NCBI RefSeq assembly: GCF_037039395.1 | Contig: NZ_CP146242.1 | Span: forward strand, 62,001-126,000 | Source of the DNA: Agrobacterium vitis | Lineage (GTDB): Bacteria > Pseudomonadota > Alphaproteobacteria > Rhizobiales > Rhizobiaceae | Direction of reading: 5' to 3' | Length of the DNA: 64,000 bases | Notes under the pieces: generated by a model | Database searches by the model: none | Told to the model about the DNA's origin: nothing | Seen by the model: the letters and a program-made list of their open reading frames with translations, nothing else | Made by a program: the position numbers and the translations under genes | In this document: positions 16,501 to 25,704 of the stretch, one piece after another | How the letters are laid out: each line of letters starts with the position of its first letter | Numbering within the stretch: position 1 is the stretch's first letter

Positions 16501-17868
16501 TCACCGTCTTGTCCGCCCATCATATTGCTTGACGTTGTCGCCACCGAAGATCAGCCGTTGGGGATCACGATCAAAATTGCTGATCGTGTCATCCAGGTTC
16601 TTCACGGTGCTGCGCGTATCGTTGACCAGCGTCTGAATGTCCTTCAGGCCGGAAGACGAGAACTTCGACAGATTGTCGGCAATCGGGCCGATCTTCTGGT
16701 TGAGATTATCAGCCACGGCGCGAATGGACTGGAGGGTACGCTTGGCCTCGGCCGAGAGCGAATTGGTATCGTCGGAACCCAGCAACGCATCGACCTTGGC
16801 CAGAATGCCATCCACCCTTGTCGAAGCATTGTTCAGCCGGTTGGAAAGCTGGGTAAAGTCGCTGATTGCCTGGTCGATATCCGGTTTACGATCCTTGAAG
16901 GTCTCGGTGACCGATTGGACATTGGCTGCTGCACTGCGGGCGTCGGTCACGGCCACGGAAACGTCATCCACGACACGCGAGACCTTCTGCGTATCGATCG
17001 CGGCGATCAGCGCGTTGACCTGCCCAAGCGTTCCCTCGGCCTTCACGCCGAAATCATTGAAGGTTTTGGCGGTTGCCGAAAAATTGTCGACGGCAACGCC
17101 GACCTTGTCGGAGGCATCGGCAATCTTGCCGGTGAAGGTTTCGGCATTGGTGAGGATCTGGTTGACCTTGTTGCGGTCTACCGCTTTCAGCAGGTCTTCG
17201 GCTGCGGCAAGCGTTGAATCAAGCCGTCCGGATAGGCCGGTGATCGTATCGGAAAGCGCGCTGACGCTCTTCAGGAAGGTGTCGATGCCATCGGCATTGT
17301 CGGCCAGAGCCTTGGAAAAGGTTTCAGCGTTGCGCATCGTATTGGTCAACGGTCCGCGCGCATCGGCGACGAAACCCTGGACATTGGCGATCGCGTCATC
17401 GGCGCGCTTCATGATCTTGTCAGCGGTCGCCAGAAGATTGGTCAGGCTGGACTGATCGGCCACCAGAACCGCCGTCTTGCCGGTGTCCTGGGCTTTCTTC
17501 AGCAAATCGTCGCCACCGACGCCACCCGACATTTCGACATAGGCCGCACCGGTCAGGCCCTGGACCTCAAGTGCCGCCTTGGTATTGGAGCGAATGGGCG
17601 CATCCTGCTGGACCTGCGTCTCCGCGATGGAAAAGGCCGGATCGTCACGGTCAATGCTCAAGGAAACGACCGAGCCGATCTGGATGCCATTGAAGCGCAC
17701 CGGCGAGCCGACGCTCAAACCATTGGCGGAGCCAGGAATGCGGATGGTCAGCGGTGACATGGGACCGCCCCGGCCATATTCGGCCATCCAGTAGACAAAA
17801 CCAAATGCCGCAAGGATCACAAGAAGCGTGAACAGGCCGACGATGGTGTAATTCGCTTTGGTTTCCAT
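16501..17868 (-). CDS. mlaD: MCE/MlaD family lipid-transport substrate-binding protein
   Basis: A 455-residue protein with one N-terminal membrane helix (YTIVGLFTLLVILAAFGFVYW) and one MCE domain (residues about 35-125; GSANGLSVGSPVRFNGIQIG). A long helical, coiled-coil-prone tail rich in Asn, Ala and Asp follows, much longer than the short MlaD of E. coli. It should form a hexameric channel part in the periplasm carrying phospholipids between membranes. It lies 6 bases after mlaF and is certainly cotranscribed. Gene symbol by homology. Confidence 0.88.
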   Translation of the reverse strand: METKANYTIVGLFTLLVILAAFGFVYWMAEYGRGGPMSPLTIRIPGSANGLSVGSPVRFNGIQIGSVVSLSIDRDDPAFSIAETQVQQDAPIRSNTKAALEVQGLTGAAYVEMSGGVGGDDLLKKAQDTGKTAVLVADQSSLTNLLATADKIMKRADDAIANVQGFVADARGPLTNTMRNAETFSKALADNADGIDTFLKSVSALSDTITGLSGRLDSTLAAAEDLLKAVDRNKVNQILTNAETFTGKIADASDKVGVAVDNFSATAKTFNDFGVKAEGTLGQVNALIAAIDTQKVSRVVDDVSVAVTDARSAAANVQSVTETFKDRKPDIDQAISDFTQLSNRLNNASTRVDGILAKVDALLGSDDTNSLSAEAKRTLQSIRAVADNLNQKIGPIADNLSKFSSSGLKDIQTLVNDTRSTVKNLDDTISNFDRDPQRLIFGGDNVKQYDGRTRR

Positions 17869-17874
17869 AGGATC

Positions 17875-18750
17875 TCAATCAATCGTGCGGGCAATCGCGC
17901 GGGAGCTGCGCATTTCCTGATGTTTGGGAATGGAGCGCGCCCGCTTGCCCCGGAAATAGGATTTTACCCAGTCATCGTCGCAGGCGAGCATATCCGTTAA
18001 CGGTCCCTCAACCAAGACTCGTTTCTGTCCGAGCACGGCGATGCGGTCGCAGACGGAAAACAGGCTGTCGAGATCGTGTGTGACCATATACACCGTCAGC
18101 CCCAGCGTATCGCGCAGGCGGGCAATCAAATCGTCAAACTCGGCAGCGCCAATCGGATCGAGGCCGGAGGTCGGTTCATCGAGAAACACCAGGTCCGGAT
18201 CGAGCGCCAGCGCACGCGCCAAAGCCGCCCGCTTGATCATGCCGCCGGACAATTCGGAAGGGTATTTGTCCCCGGCATCCGCAGACAGGCCGACCATCTG
18301 GATTTTCAGATAGGCCAGCTCATCCATCAACACTTGCGGAAGCTTCAGATATTCCCGCATCGGCAATTGGATGTTTTCCTTGACCGTCAGCGCCGAAAAC
18401 AAGGCGCCGTGCTGGAAAAGCACGCCGAGGCGTGTATCGAGATTGGAGCGTTCGGCAGCGCTGACCGAATCGTAGTCTGCGCCCAGAATGTGGATCTGAC
18501 CGGCCTGACGCGGCAAAAGCCGCAGCACTGTGCGCATCAGCACCGATTTGCCTGCACCCGAAGCCCCGACAAAACCAAGAATTTCGCCGCGATAGACATC
18601 GAGATCGAGATTGTCCAGCACCAGCTTGTCACCGAAACCGACCGTCAGACCACGAACGGACAGCACCGCTTCGCGCCCTTCCTGAAGCGGCGGCACCTCT
18701 TGTGTCGGATGATTGTCTCTGTCTTGATTGTTCAGGTCTTGCTGTTCCAC
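17875..18750 (-). CDS. mlaF: Mla-type ABC transporter ATP-binding protein
   Basis: A 291-residue cytoplasmic ATPase: Walker A GASGAGKS at 62-69, Q-loop region GVLFQHGALFSALTV, ABC signature ELSGGMIKRAALARALALDP, Walker B LVFLDEPTSGLDP and switch His in YMVTHDLD. It powers the MlaE permease. The about 30-residue N-terminal extension is rich in Gln and Asp and looks disordered. The gene lies 9 bases downstream of mlaE. Confidence 0.92.
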   Translation of the reverse strand: MEQQDLNNQDRDNHPTQEVPPLQEGREAVLSVRGLTVGFGDKLVLDNLDLDVYRGEILGFVGASGAGKSVLMRTVLRLLPRQAGQIHILGADYDSVSAAERSNLDTRLGVLFQHGALFSALTVKENIQLPMREYLKLPQVLMDELAYLKIQMVGLSADAGDKYPSELSGGMIKRAALARALALDPDLVFLDEPTSGLDPIGAAEFDDLIARLRDTLGLTVYMVTHDLDSLFSVCDRIAVLGQKRVLVEGPLTDMLACDDDWVKSYFRGKRARSIPKHQEMRSSRAIARTID

Positions 18751-18759
18751 GGCGGCCCC

Positions 18760-19890
18760 TTAAAAATTGATCGCTGCGTAGAAGACGGCAAACAGCCCAT
18801 CCATGAGGATGACGACGAAGATCGACTTCACCACCGAGGCCGTGACGTGCTGGCCGAGCGATTCGGCGCTGCCACCAACCTTCATACCTTCCACCGCCGC
18901 GACGATGCCGATCACCACGGCCATGAACGGCGCCTTGATCAGTCCGGCAGCGAAGGTGGCGTAATCCACGGCGTCATGCAGACGGGTAACAAAGACCTGA
19001 AAGGTAATGCCGGAATAGGCAAAAGAAACGACCGCAGCACCGTAAAGTGCCGCAAAATTGGCGATAACCGTCAGAAGCGGTAGCGCAATGACCAGCGCGA
19101 CGATACGCGGGAGCACGAGAACGCCGATCGGATTGAGACCGATAACCTTCAGCGCATCCACTTCCTCGCGCATCTTCATCGAGCCGATTTCAGCGGTGAT
19201 GGCGCTGCCCGAACGGCCAGCGATCATGATGGCGGTCAAGAGAACGCCGATCTCGCGCAATTGCAGAATGCCGACCAGGTCGACCACAAAGACTTCGGCG
19301 CCAAAATAGCGCAGCTGGAAAGCGCCCTGCTGGGCGATAATTGCCCCGATCAGAAAGGACATCAGCAGGATGATCGGTACCGCCCGCAGACCCATATGGT
19401 CCAGCTGATTGACGATGGAAGCGATGGACGCCCGCCCGCCACGTCTTTCCTTGGATTGCGTGCCACGCACCGCCGAGCCGAGCACATAGCTCATGGCCAG
19501 GACGTCTTCGAACAGGCTGACGCTCATCTTGCCAACCGGCTCTAACACCCGCTGGTAGAAGGGACGGTGATCCACGACCTTTTCTGGCAAAGGCGGCTGC
19601 TCCGGCAGCGCGGAAATCAGCTCCCGCATCGCGTCGCTGCCACCGACAATCTGCACATCGCCCTGCCTGGCGGCGGCCAGTTCCATGCGGCGGATAATCC
19701 ATGCGCCCGATGTATCGAGACTTGAAATGCCGGTAATGTCGATCTCGACATGGCCGTTCAGCGTTTCGCGCATTTCCAGCAGTTTTGGAATCACGGTATC
19801 GACCGTGGTATTGCGCCACGGACCGCTCAGGCGAAGCCGCTGCCCGGCCTCCCCTTCCAGCTGTTCGGCATCGACCGTGGCATTGTCCAT
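18760..19890 (-). CDS. mlaE: Mla-type ABC permease with N-terminal STAS domain
   Basis: A 376-residue protein. Residues about 1-105 form a STAS domain (VEIDITGISSLDTSGAWIIRRME), equivalent to the separate MlaB of E. coli. Residues about 110-376 are the MlaE permease: GLRAVPIILLMSFLIGAIIA, GILQLREIGVLLTAIMIAGRSGSAITAEIGSM and EEVDALKVIGLNPI. ATG 19890 is preferred over TTG 19905. First gene of the four-gene operon; its promoter must lie in 19891-20077. Confidence 0.9.
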   Translation of the reverse strand: MDNATVDAEQLEGEAGQRLRLSGPWRNTTVDTVIPKLLEMRETLNGHVEIDITGISSLDTSGAWIIRRMELAAARQGDVQIVGGSDAMRELISALPEQPPLPEKVVDHRPFYQRVLEPVGKMSVSLFEDVLAMSYVLGSAVRGTQSKERRGGRASIASIVNQLDHMGLRAVPIILLMSFLIGAIIAQQGAFQLRYFGAEVFVVDLVGILQLREIGVLLTAIMIAGRSGSAITAEIGSMKMREEVDALKVIGLNPIGVLVLPRIVALVIALPLLTVIANFAALYGAAVVSFAYSGITFQVFVTRLHDAVDYATFAAGLIKAPFMAVVIGIVAAVEGMKVGGSAESLGQHVTASVVKSIFVVILMDGLFAVFYAAINF

Positions 19891-20077
19891 CTGACCGGAA
19901 CTCAAAACGTATACACTTTCAAAGCCATCACTCAGAGAGTGGGCAAGCCGCCATCGGCTTGATGCTGGCGACTATATATCGTTCCCTCGCGACAATTCCA
20001 CTGATCTTTACGTGAAAAGTGTCGATCAACCCATGGGTAACACTTCGGTCCACAGGCTTTTGTCACCTATAACCATT

Positions 20078-20938
20078 TTATGCGTTGCAGCGCGCCGCCT
20101 GTGTTTCTGTTCCAGCGGGGTTTTCCACCGGAAAGATGCGAATCGGCTCCGGTGGCCCCAGCAGATGCGGTTGCGTGGCGGCGTTATAGCGCGTGCCCCA
20201 TTCGATCAGTTCGAAATGCCCATCGAAATGTTCGGCCACCGCGGTGCAGCTTTCCACCCAATCGCCGGTATTGATGTAATGGATGCCGCCGACATCCTCC
20301 ATCACGGCGTGATGGATGTGGCCACAGATCACCCCATGCACGTCGTTGCGGCGCGCTTCGTCGGCGACGACTTTCTGGAATTCGCCAATAAAATTGACTG
20401 CATGCTTGACCTGTAGCTTGGCCCAGGCGGAAAAGGACCAATAGGGCATGCCCATCCGGCGGCGGACGGCCGCAAGAACCACGTTGATGGCAATCGCCAT
20501 ATCGTAAGCCCAGTCCCCCATATAGGCGAGCAGGCGCGCATTGCGCACCACCACATCGAACTGGTCGCCATGCAGAACCAGATAGCGCTTGTTATCCGCC
20601 GTCTCATGAATCATCTGGTCCAGCACTTCGATTCCACCGAAATGGGTACCGGGAAAACCCCGGAGGAACTCGTCGTGATTTCCGGGGATATAGACAATTC
20701 TTGTGCCCTTGCGCGCCTTGCGCAGCAATTTCTGCACCACATCATTACAGCCCTGCGGCCAGTACCAGCTGCGTTTCAACCGCCAGCCATCGACGATATC
20801 GCCAACCAGAACGATCGTGTCGGCATCGTAAACACGCAGGAAATCCAGCAAAAAATCAGTTTTTGCGGCCTTGGAGCCGAGATGCACATCCGAAATGAAG
20901 AGGGTTCTCACATGCCGCGTTTCGGTTTCGTCGCTCAC
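20078..20938 (-). CDS. LpxH-like UDP-2,3-diacylglucosamine diphosphatase family metallophosphoesterase
   Basis: A 286-residue calcineurin-type phosphoesterase with all metal motifs: ISDVHLGS, VGDIVDGW, IPGNHDEFL, LVLHGDQFD and CGHIHHAV. LpxH cleaves UDP-diacylglucosamine to lipid X in lipid A synthesis; many alphaproteobacteria instead use LpxI, so the actual substrate here is open. GTG 20938 with AAAGGA 9 bases upstream is the likely start. The gene diverges from the malic enzyme and precedes the Mla operon on the same strand, separated by 187 bases. Confidence 0.8.
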   Translation of the reverse strand: MSDETETRHVRTLFISDVHLGSKAAKTDFLLDFLRVYDADTIVLVGDIVDGWRLKRSWYWPQGCNDVVQKLLRKARKGTRIVYIPGNHDEFLRGFPGTHFGGIEVLDQMIHETADNKRYLVLHGDQFDVVVRNARLLAYMGDWAYDMAIAINVVLAAVRRRMGMPYWSFSAWAKLQVKHAVNFIGEFQKVVADEARRNDVHGVICGHIHHAVMEDVGGIHYINTGDWVESCTAVAEHFDGHFELIEWGTRYNAATQPHLLGPPEPIRIFPVENPAGTETQAARCNA

Positions 20939-21095
20939 GGGAATGGTCCTTTACGATCAGCTTTGGCATGCTCTCAAAATCAGACTCGTGTTTCAGGATG
21001 ATGACACGGGCGGTACACCGATGGGCTGCAATTGCCATGCCCACGAGAAATATGTTCTGGTCCGTGGAACGATTTGTTGTATGAGGGGGGAAGAG

Positions 21096-23426
21096 ATGAA
21101 CGATGAACCGGCAAGAAGCATGACCGACGACAAAACAAAGACAAATGCGCCCGCATCTGGTGATCTGGACGAACAGGCGCTGTTTTACCATCTGCATCCC
21201 CGTCCCGGCAAACTGGAGATCCAGGCCACCAAGCCGCTGGGCAACCAGCGCGATCTGGCGCTGGCCTACTCTCCCGGCGTTGCGGCTCCCTGCCTTGCCA
21301 TTCGCGACAATCCACAGGCCGCTGACGATTACACGGCGCGCGCCAATCTGGTCGCGGTGATTTCCAACGGCACCGCCGTGCTCGGCCTCGGCAATATCGG
21401 CCCGCTGGCCTCCAAGCCTGTCATGGAAGGCAAGGCCGTCCTGTTCAAGAAATTCGCCGGCATCGATGTATTTGACATCGAAGTCGACGCCATGACCGTC
21501 GATGCCATGGTCTCCACCGTCGCCTCGCTGGAGCCGACCTTCGGCGGCATTAACCTTGAAGATATCAAGGCGCCGGAATGCTTCGAGATCGAGCAGCAAT
21601 TGCGTGACCGGATGAATATTCCGGTGTTTCACGATGACCAGCACGGCACCGCGATCATCGTCGCCGCCGCTATTCTGAACGGCCTGGAACTGGCCGGTAA
21701 AACCATTGGCGACGTCAAGATCGTCGCGTCAGGCGCAGGAGCTGCGGCTCTGGCCTGCCTCAACCTTCTGGTTGCGCTCGGCGCGAAACGCGAAAATATC
21801 TGGGTTCACGACATTGAGGGCCTGGTCTACAAGGGCCGCAACGAGCTGATGGACCCCTGGAAAGAGGTCTATGCCCAGGAGAGCGACAAGCGGGTGCTTG
21901 CCGAAAGCATTGGCGGCGCCGATGTATTCCTCGGCCTGTCCGCCGCGGGCGTCCTGAAGCCGGAACTGCTGGAACAGATGGCGCCAAGCCCGCTGATCAT
22001 GGCTCTGGCCAATCCAAAGCCGGAAATCATGCCGGAACTGGCGCGCACCGCCCGTCCCGACGCAATGATCTGCACCGGTCGTTCGGACTATCCCAACCAG
22101 GTCAATAACGTTCTCTGCTTCCCTTATATCTTCCGGGGTGCGCTGGATTGCGGCGCGACCACGATCAACGAAGAGATGAAGATGGCCGCCGTCAAGGCCA
22201 TCGCCGCGCTGGCGCGCGAAGAAGTCTCAGAAGTGGCAGCCAGGGCCTATACCGGCGACTCGCCGACTTTCGGACCTGAATACCTGATCCCCTCGCCCTT
22301 CGACCCACGCCTTATCCTGCGCATCGCGCCCGCCGTGGCAAAAGCCGCTGAAGAGAGTGGCGTCGCCCGCAGGCCGATTGCCGATTACGACAGCTATCTC
22401 GATACCCTGAGCCGTTTCGTCTTCCGCTCCGGCTTCATCATGAAGCCGATCTTTGCCAATGCAAAAACGGCTGTGAAAAAGCGGGTGATCTTTGCCGAAG
22501 GCGAGGATGAACGCGTGCTGCGTGCCGCCCAGGTGCTGCTGGAAGACGGGATCGGCGAGCCGATCCTGATCGGTCGTCCGCAGATCATCGAAACGCGTCT
22601 GAAACGCTTCGGCCTTCGTATCCGGCCCGGCACCGATTTCGCCATCGTCAATCCAGAGGACGATCCGCGCTACCGTGACTATGTCGACGATTACGTGGCG
22701 CTGGTTGGACGGTCGGGCATCAATCCCGAAGCGGCAAGAACCATCGTGCGCACCAATACGACCGTGATTGGCGCACTGTCGCTGAAGCGCGGCGAAGCCG
22801 ATGCGCTGATCTGCGGCGTCGAAGGCCGGTTTGACAGACATGTCCACGATGTCAGCCAGATTCTCGGCAAGAAGCCGAATGTCCGGGACTTTTCCGGTCT
22901 CAGCCTGCTGATTTCCCAACGCGGTGCGGTTTTCATGACCGATACATTCGTAACGGAAAATCCAACGGCGGAAGAAGTGGCGGAAATGACCATTCTGGCC
23001 GCCCAGACAATTCGCCAATTCGGCATCACGCCGAAAGCAGCGCTTCTGTCTCACTCCAATTTCGGCTCGCGCAATTGCGAAAGCGCCCGCAAGATGCGCG
23101 CAGCACTTGAGATCCTGCGCAAGGAAGCGCCTGACCTGGAAGTTGATGGCGAAATGCAGGGCGGTTCGGCCCTGTCGGAAACCTTGCGTCGGCGCGCCAT
23201 GCCCAACAGCACGCTGTCGGGCGATGCAAACCTGCTGGTCTTCCCCAATCTGGATTCCGCCAACATCTCGCTGGGTATCGTTCGTACCTTGACCGATGCG
23301 CTGCATGTTGGCCCGATCCTTCTGGGAGCGGCCCAGCCAGCGCACGTTCTGTCGACGTCCGTCACCTCACGTGGCGTTGTCAATATGGCCGCTCTTGCCG
23401 TGGTGGAAGCCAACCAGCAGGACTGA
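21096..23426 (+). CDS. maeB: NADP-dependent malic enzyme with C-terminal phosphotransacetylase-like domain
   Basis: A 776-residue protein, the usual length of the rhizobial Dme/Tme type. The N-terminal half is malic enzyme ([26 protein letters not shown], nucleotide motif [20 protein letters not shown]). The C-terminal 320 residues resemble phosphate acetyltransferase ([35 protein letters not shown]) and probably serve oligomerisation or regulation. It decarboxylates malate to pyruvate. ATG 21096 follows a GGGGGGAAGAG site; further open sequence upstream overlaps the divergent gene. Confidence 0.93.
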   Translation: MNDEPARSMTDDKTKTNAPASGDLDEQALFYHLHPRPGKLEIQATKPLGNQRDLALAYSPGVAAPCLAIRDNPQAADDYTARANLVAVISNGTAVLGLGNIGPLASKPVMEGKAVLFKKFAGIDVFDIEVDAMTVDAMVSTVASLEPTFGGINLEDIKAPECFEIEQQLRDRMNIPVFHDDQHGTAIIVAAAILNGLELAGKTIGDVKIVASGAGAAALACLNLLVALGAKRENIWVHDIEGLVYKGRNELMDPWKEVYAQESDKRVLAESIGGADVFLGLSAAGVLKPELLEQMAPSPLIMALANPKPEIMPELARTARPDAMICTGRSDYPNQVNNVLCFPYIFRGALDCGATTINEEMKMAAVKAIAALAREEVSEVAARAYTGDSPTFGPEYLIPSPFDPRLILRIAPAVAKAAEESGVARRPIADYDSYLDTLSRFVFRSGFIMKPIFANAKTAVKKRVIFAEGEDERVLRAAQVLLEDGIGEPILIGRPQIIETRLKRFGLRIRPGTDFAIVNPEDDPRYRDYVDDYVALVGRSGINPEAARTIVRTNTTVIGALSLKRGEADALICGVEGRFDRHVHDVSQILGKKPNVRDFSGLSLLISQRGAVFMTDTFVTENPTAEEVAEMTILAAQTIRQFGITPKAALLSHSNFGSRNCESARKMRAALEILRKEAPDLEVDGEMQGGSALSETLRRRAMPNSTLSGDANLLVFPNLDSANISLGIVRTLTDALHVGPILLGAAQPAHVLSTSVTSRGVVNMAALAVVEANQQD

Positions 23427-23456
23427 CCCCCACTTTCGATCTTTCGCATTCTGTCA

Positions 23457-23494
23457 TCACTCAGGTTCATTCCGAACCTGAGTGATTTTTTTTG
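23457..23494 (+). terminator. Rho-independent terminator after maeB
   Basis: Perfect stem TCACTCAGGTTC (23457-23468) and GAACCTGAGTGA (23474-23485) followed by a run of T. Confidence 0.93.
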
Positions 23495-23788
23495 CCTGCT
23501 TGCGTTTCCGTTCAGAAAAACGGGGTCCGCTTTTCCTGGCAAATGCGACGCCGGGCCCGATGAGGATGCCGGTCTCGGGCACCATCTATTTATGATGCTC
23601 TCAATTGCTCTGGTTCTCTTACGCTCTGTTTCCCTTGCTCTGTTTCTTCCAGAAACGGAGCTTTCGGTGTTCGAGCCGGGCACCGTCGTCTTCGCAAGAC
23701 ATAAAATCGCAGACCTGAAACCTTATTCGACACATGGACATTTGCCCTCAAAGGTAGAAAATAAACCCTTAAAAATTGCGGGGCTTTC
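23495..23788 (+). other. Upstream region of the luxR gene, no gene seen
   Basis: About 290 bases between the maeB terminator and the LuxR start. The last 100 bases are AT-rich and presumably hold the luxR promoter; I see no convincing dyad. Confidence 0.4.
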
Positions 23789-24529
23789 ATGTTTGACGAT
23801 GACATTTATTTCAATTTGCTCGATTGGCTGGAGACCGCCACCAGCGCGAAATGGACCGATTTCCTGAAGCGTCTGCAAACCAGCTACAACCTGTCGGGCT
23901 GTCTCTACATGGACGCTTCCATCACCTCGGCAGGCGCCCAGGTATATCGATACGGGCATACATTCGATCAGCAGGCAAAAGACCCTATCCTCATGCTCGA
24001 TGCGCCTGTTTTGCGTAACGTCTTGTCACAGCTCAGCCGGGCCATGGAACCGGTGGATATGCATGACCTGGCGCAATTGAGCGAAGAGGGCCTGCTGTTG
24101 CGCAGCAAGCTGCGCGATCTGCCCTTGCCGAGGCAGGCGGTCAGTTATCCGCTGCTTTCGGTCGATGGGCGCGGCGCAATTCTCGCTATTGCAAGCAATG
24201 CGTGTGAGGAAGAGTGGCGACGCTTTCGCCGCTGCCATGACCGCGACGTTCATCTTCTGGCAGGAAAATTTCACGCAGGCCTGATCAAACGCTGCGATGG
24301 TGCCCGGATTGAAGCGTTGCCCACCCTCACCCGACGGGAACAGGAAACCCTGCGCTGGACGGCTGCTGGCAAAAGCTACTGGGAAACTGCGGTTATCCTT
24401 GGAATCTCGGAACGGACCGTGCGGTATTTCATGGCCAATGCCCGCATCAAGCTCGACGCCGTCTCCAACACTCAAGCGGTGGCAAAAGCACTGCAACGCG
24501 GCCTGATTCCACCTGAAGCGCCATTATAA
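23789..24529 (+). CDS. LuxR-family quorum-sensing transcription regulator
   Basis: A 246-residue protein with an N-terminal region of autoinducer-binding size (about 10-165) and a C-terminal LuxR helix-turn-helix (TRREQETLRWTAAGKSYWETA, GISERTVRYFMANARIKLDA). The HTH keeps the invariant Glu, Leu and Gly. The ligand domain is diverged: I cannot place the Trp-Tyr-Asp-Pro set of TraR/LasR with confidence. GGGG lies 6 bases before the ATG. The luxI-type gene lies 299 bases downstream on the same strand, the order known for sinR-sinI of Sinorhizobium and, as I recall, avsR-avsI of Agrobacterium vitis. It probably activates that synthase. Confidence 0.88.
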   Translation: MFDDDIYFNLLDWLETATSAKWTDFLKRLQTSYNLSGCLYMDASITSAGAQVYRYGHTFDQQAKDPILMLDAPVLRNVLSQLSRAMEPVDMHDLAQLSEEGLLLRSKLRDLPLPRQAVSYPLLSVDGRGAILAIASNACEEEWRRFRRCHDRDVHLLAGKFHAGLIKRCDGARIEALPTLTRREQETLRWTAAGKSYWETAVILGISERTVRYFMANARIKLDAVSNTQAVAKALQRGLIPPEAPL

Positions 24530-24828
24530 CGGGCCGCCACCCTCCACAACTTATCTTAACCAAACATCTCCGCAGTTGAGTGATACGAACTATCATTGAC
24601 GATGGCAGTGCGTATTGTTTTTACAAAAATTTCAGGCCGGTGATGTGTTTTAGATATCTGCAAGGCCTTCAAGACCGGATGTGGGTCACATCTTCGATGC
24701 CTTGGTATGAAATGGTGAATCGGAACAGTTTAACGGTCAATTCTTGTCATTTAAACTGTCACTACCGTCAGTTTTATTGGAATTTTTTTACACCCATATT
24801 GTGTCACCTTCCAATCAAGGAGACACGC
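24530..24828 (+). promoter_or_regulatory. luxR-luxI intergenic promoter region
   Basis: No gene is supported. An open frame extends upstream of the synthase but its start has no ribosome site. The region carries ACAGTTTAA/TTAAACTGT inverted arms (24725-24733 and 24751-24759) and an overlapping 20-bp dyad described separately. Confidence 0.55.
24754..24773 (+). promoter_or_regulatory. Candidate lux box upstream of luxI
   Basis: A 20-bp imperfect dyad with AACTG/CAGTT ends; 7 of 10 half-site positions are complementary. It ends 55 bases before the synthase ATG, a position suited to activation by a LuxR protein at or near -40. Assignment is by size, symmetry and location only. Confidence 0.45.
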
Positions 24829-25473
24829 ATGCTCAAAATTCTGAACAGCCGACATAAGCAGACCCAACAGGCGGCATTGGCAGATATGTTTCGCCTGCGA
24901 AAAAAAGTATTTCATGATCTTTTGAAATGGGATGTCGTTGTACAAGGCGATTTCGAGATGGATCATTATGACGATGCCAATCCGATTTACGTTTTATCTT
25001 ATGACGACCGGACAGGCCGGTTGCGCGGCTCGCTCCGGCTGCTGCCGACGCTTGGCCCGAATATGCTGGATGATACTTTTCCCGTTCTATTGGACGGAAA
25101 ACCGGCCATTCGTGACATTGCCATGTGGGAATCGAGCCGGTTCTGCATCGACCCGGACATTTCCCTGGATCGCTCCTCCAACCAGGTCAGCATTGCCGCA
25201 GCCGAGCTGATGTGTGGTGTTGGTGAACTGGGCCTTGCATCGGGGCTTACGCATATCGTCACCGTGACAGATGTGTTTTTGGAGCGGATGTTTCGCCGCA
25301 TGGGCTGCCCCGGCGAACGGATCGGTGCGCCGCATAAGATCGGCTCGGTTCATGCCGTGGCAATTGCCTGGGAGATCAATGGCGGCATGCTCGATGCCAT
25401 GAAAAACACTGCCGCCATCACCGGACGCCTGCTCGACACTCCCATGTCACTGGAACAGGCACGCGCCGCCTGA
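24829..25473 (+). CDS. LuxI-type acyl-homoserine-lactone synthase
   Basis: A 214-residue enzyme making N-acyl-homoserine lactone from S-adenosylmethionine and acyl-ACP. The conserved core is intact: Arg24, Phe28, Trp34, Asp45, Asp48, Arg70, Glu101 and Arg104 (segments RLRKKVFHDLLKWDV, MDHYDD, GSLRLLP, WESSRF). AAGGAGACACGC before ATG 24829 fixes the start. Resemblance to the SinI/AvsI group suggests a long-chain signal, but acyl length cannot be read from sequence. A hairpin follows the stop. Confidence 0.92.
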   Translation: MLKILNSRHKQTQQAALADMFRLRKKVFHDLLKWDVVVQGDFEMDHYDDANPIYVLSYDDRTGRLRGSLRLLPTLGPNMLDDTFPVLLDGKPAIRDIAMWESSRFCIDPDISLDRSSNQVSIAAAELMCGVGELGLASGLTHIVTVTDVFLERMFRRMGCPGERIGAPHKIGSVHAVAIAWEINGGMLDAMKNTAAITGRLLDTPMSLEQARAA

Positions 25474-25476
25474 CGC

Positions 25477-25501
25477 GGGATCTCTTATACGAAGAGATCC
25501 C
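25477..25501 (+). terminator. Hairpin after luxI
   Basis: GGGATCTCTT pairs with AAGAGATCCC across a 5-base loop, 4 bases after the stop. No T tract follows, so it may act in mRNA stability rather than termination. Confidence 0.5.
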
Positions 25502-25704
25502 ACAATGGCTCTTCGTATTGTCAGCCTCTTGGGCCCGGCAGAGGGGATTGCTAAAACAGGATTACGGGTTGGCGTTTGCGACGCCCTGCCCTATGTTCCC
25601 TATCACTTGGCTTTATGTCGCATGACTTAAAGTCACTTGGCTTGTTTAGTTTCCCGTCAACCGGCCCAATAGCATGGCCCCAATAGCATGGCTTATGGAT
25701 CCGC

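Noticed and set aside
22227..23345. Long minus-strand frame opposite the malic enzyme
   Set aside because: Antisense to the conserved C-terminal domain; no recognisable product.
24580..24828. N-terminal extension of the AHL synthase
   Set aside because: LuxI proteins begin at the downstream Met with a strong AAGGAG site; the extension covers the promoter dyads.
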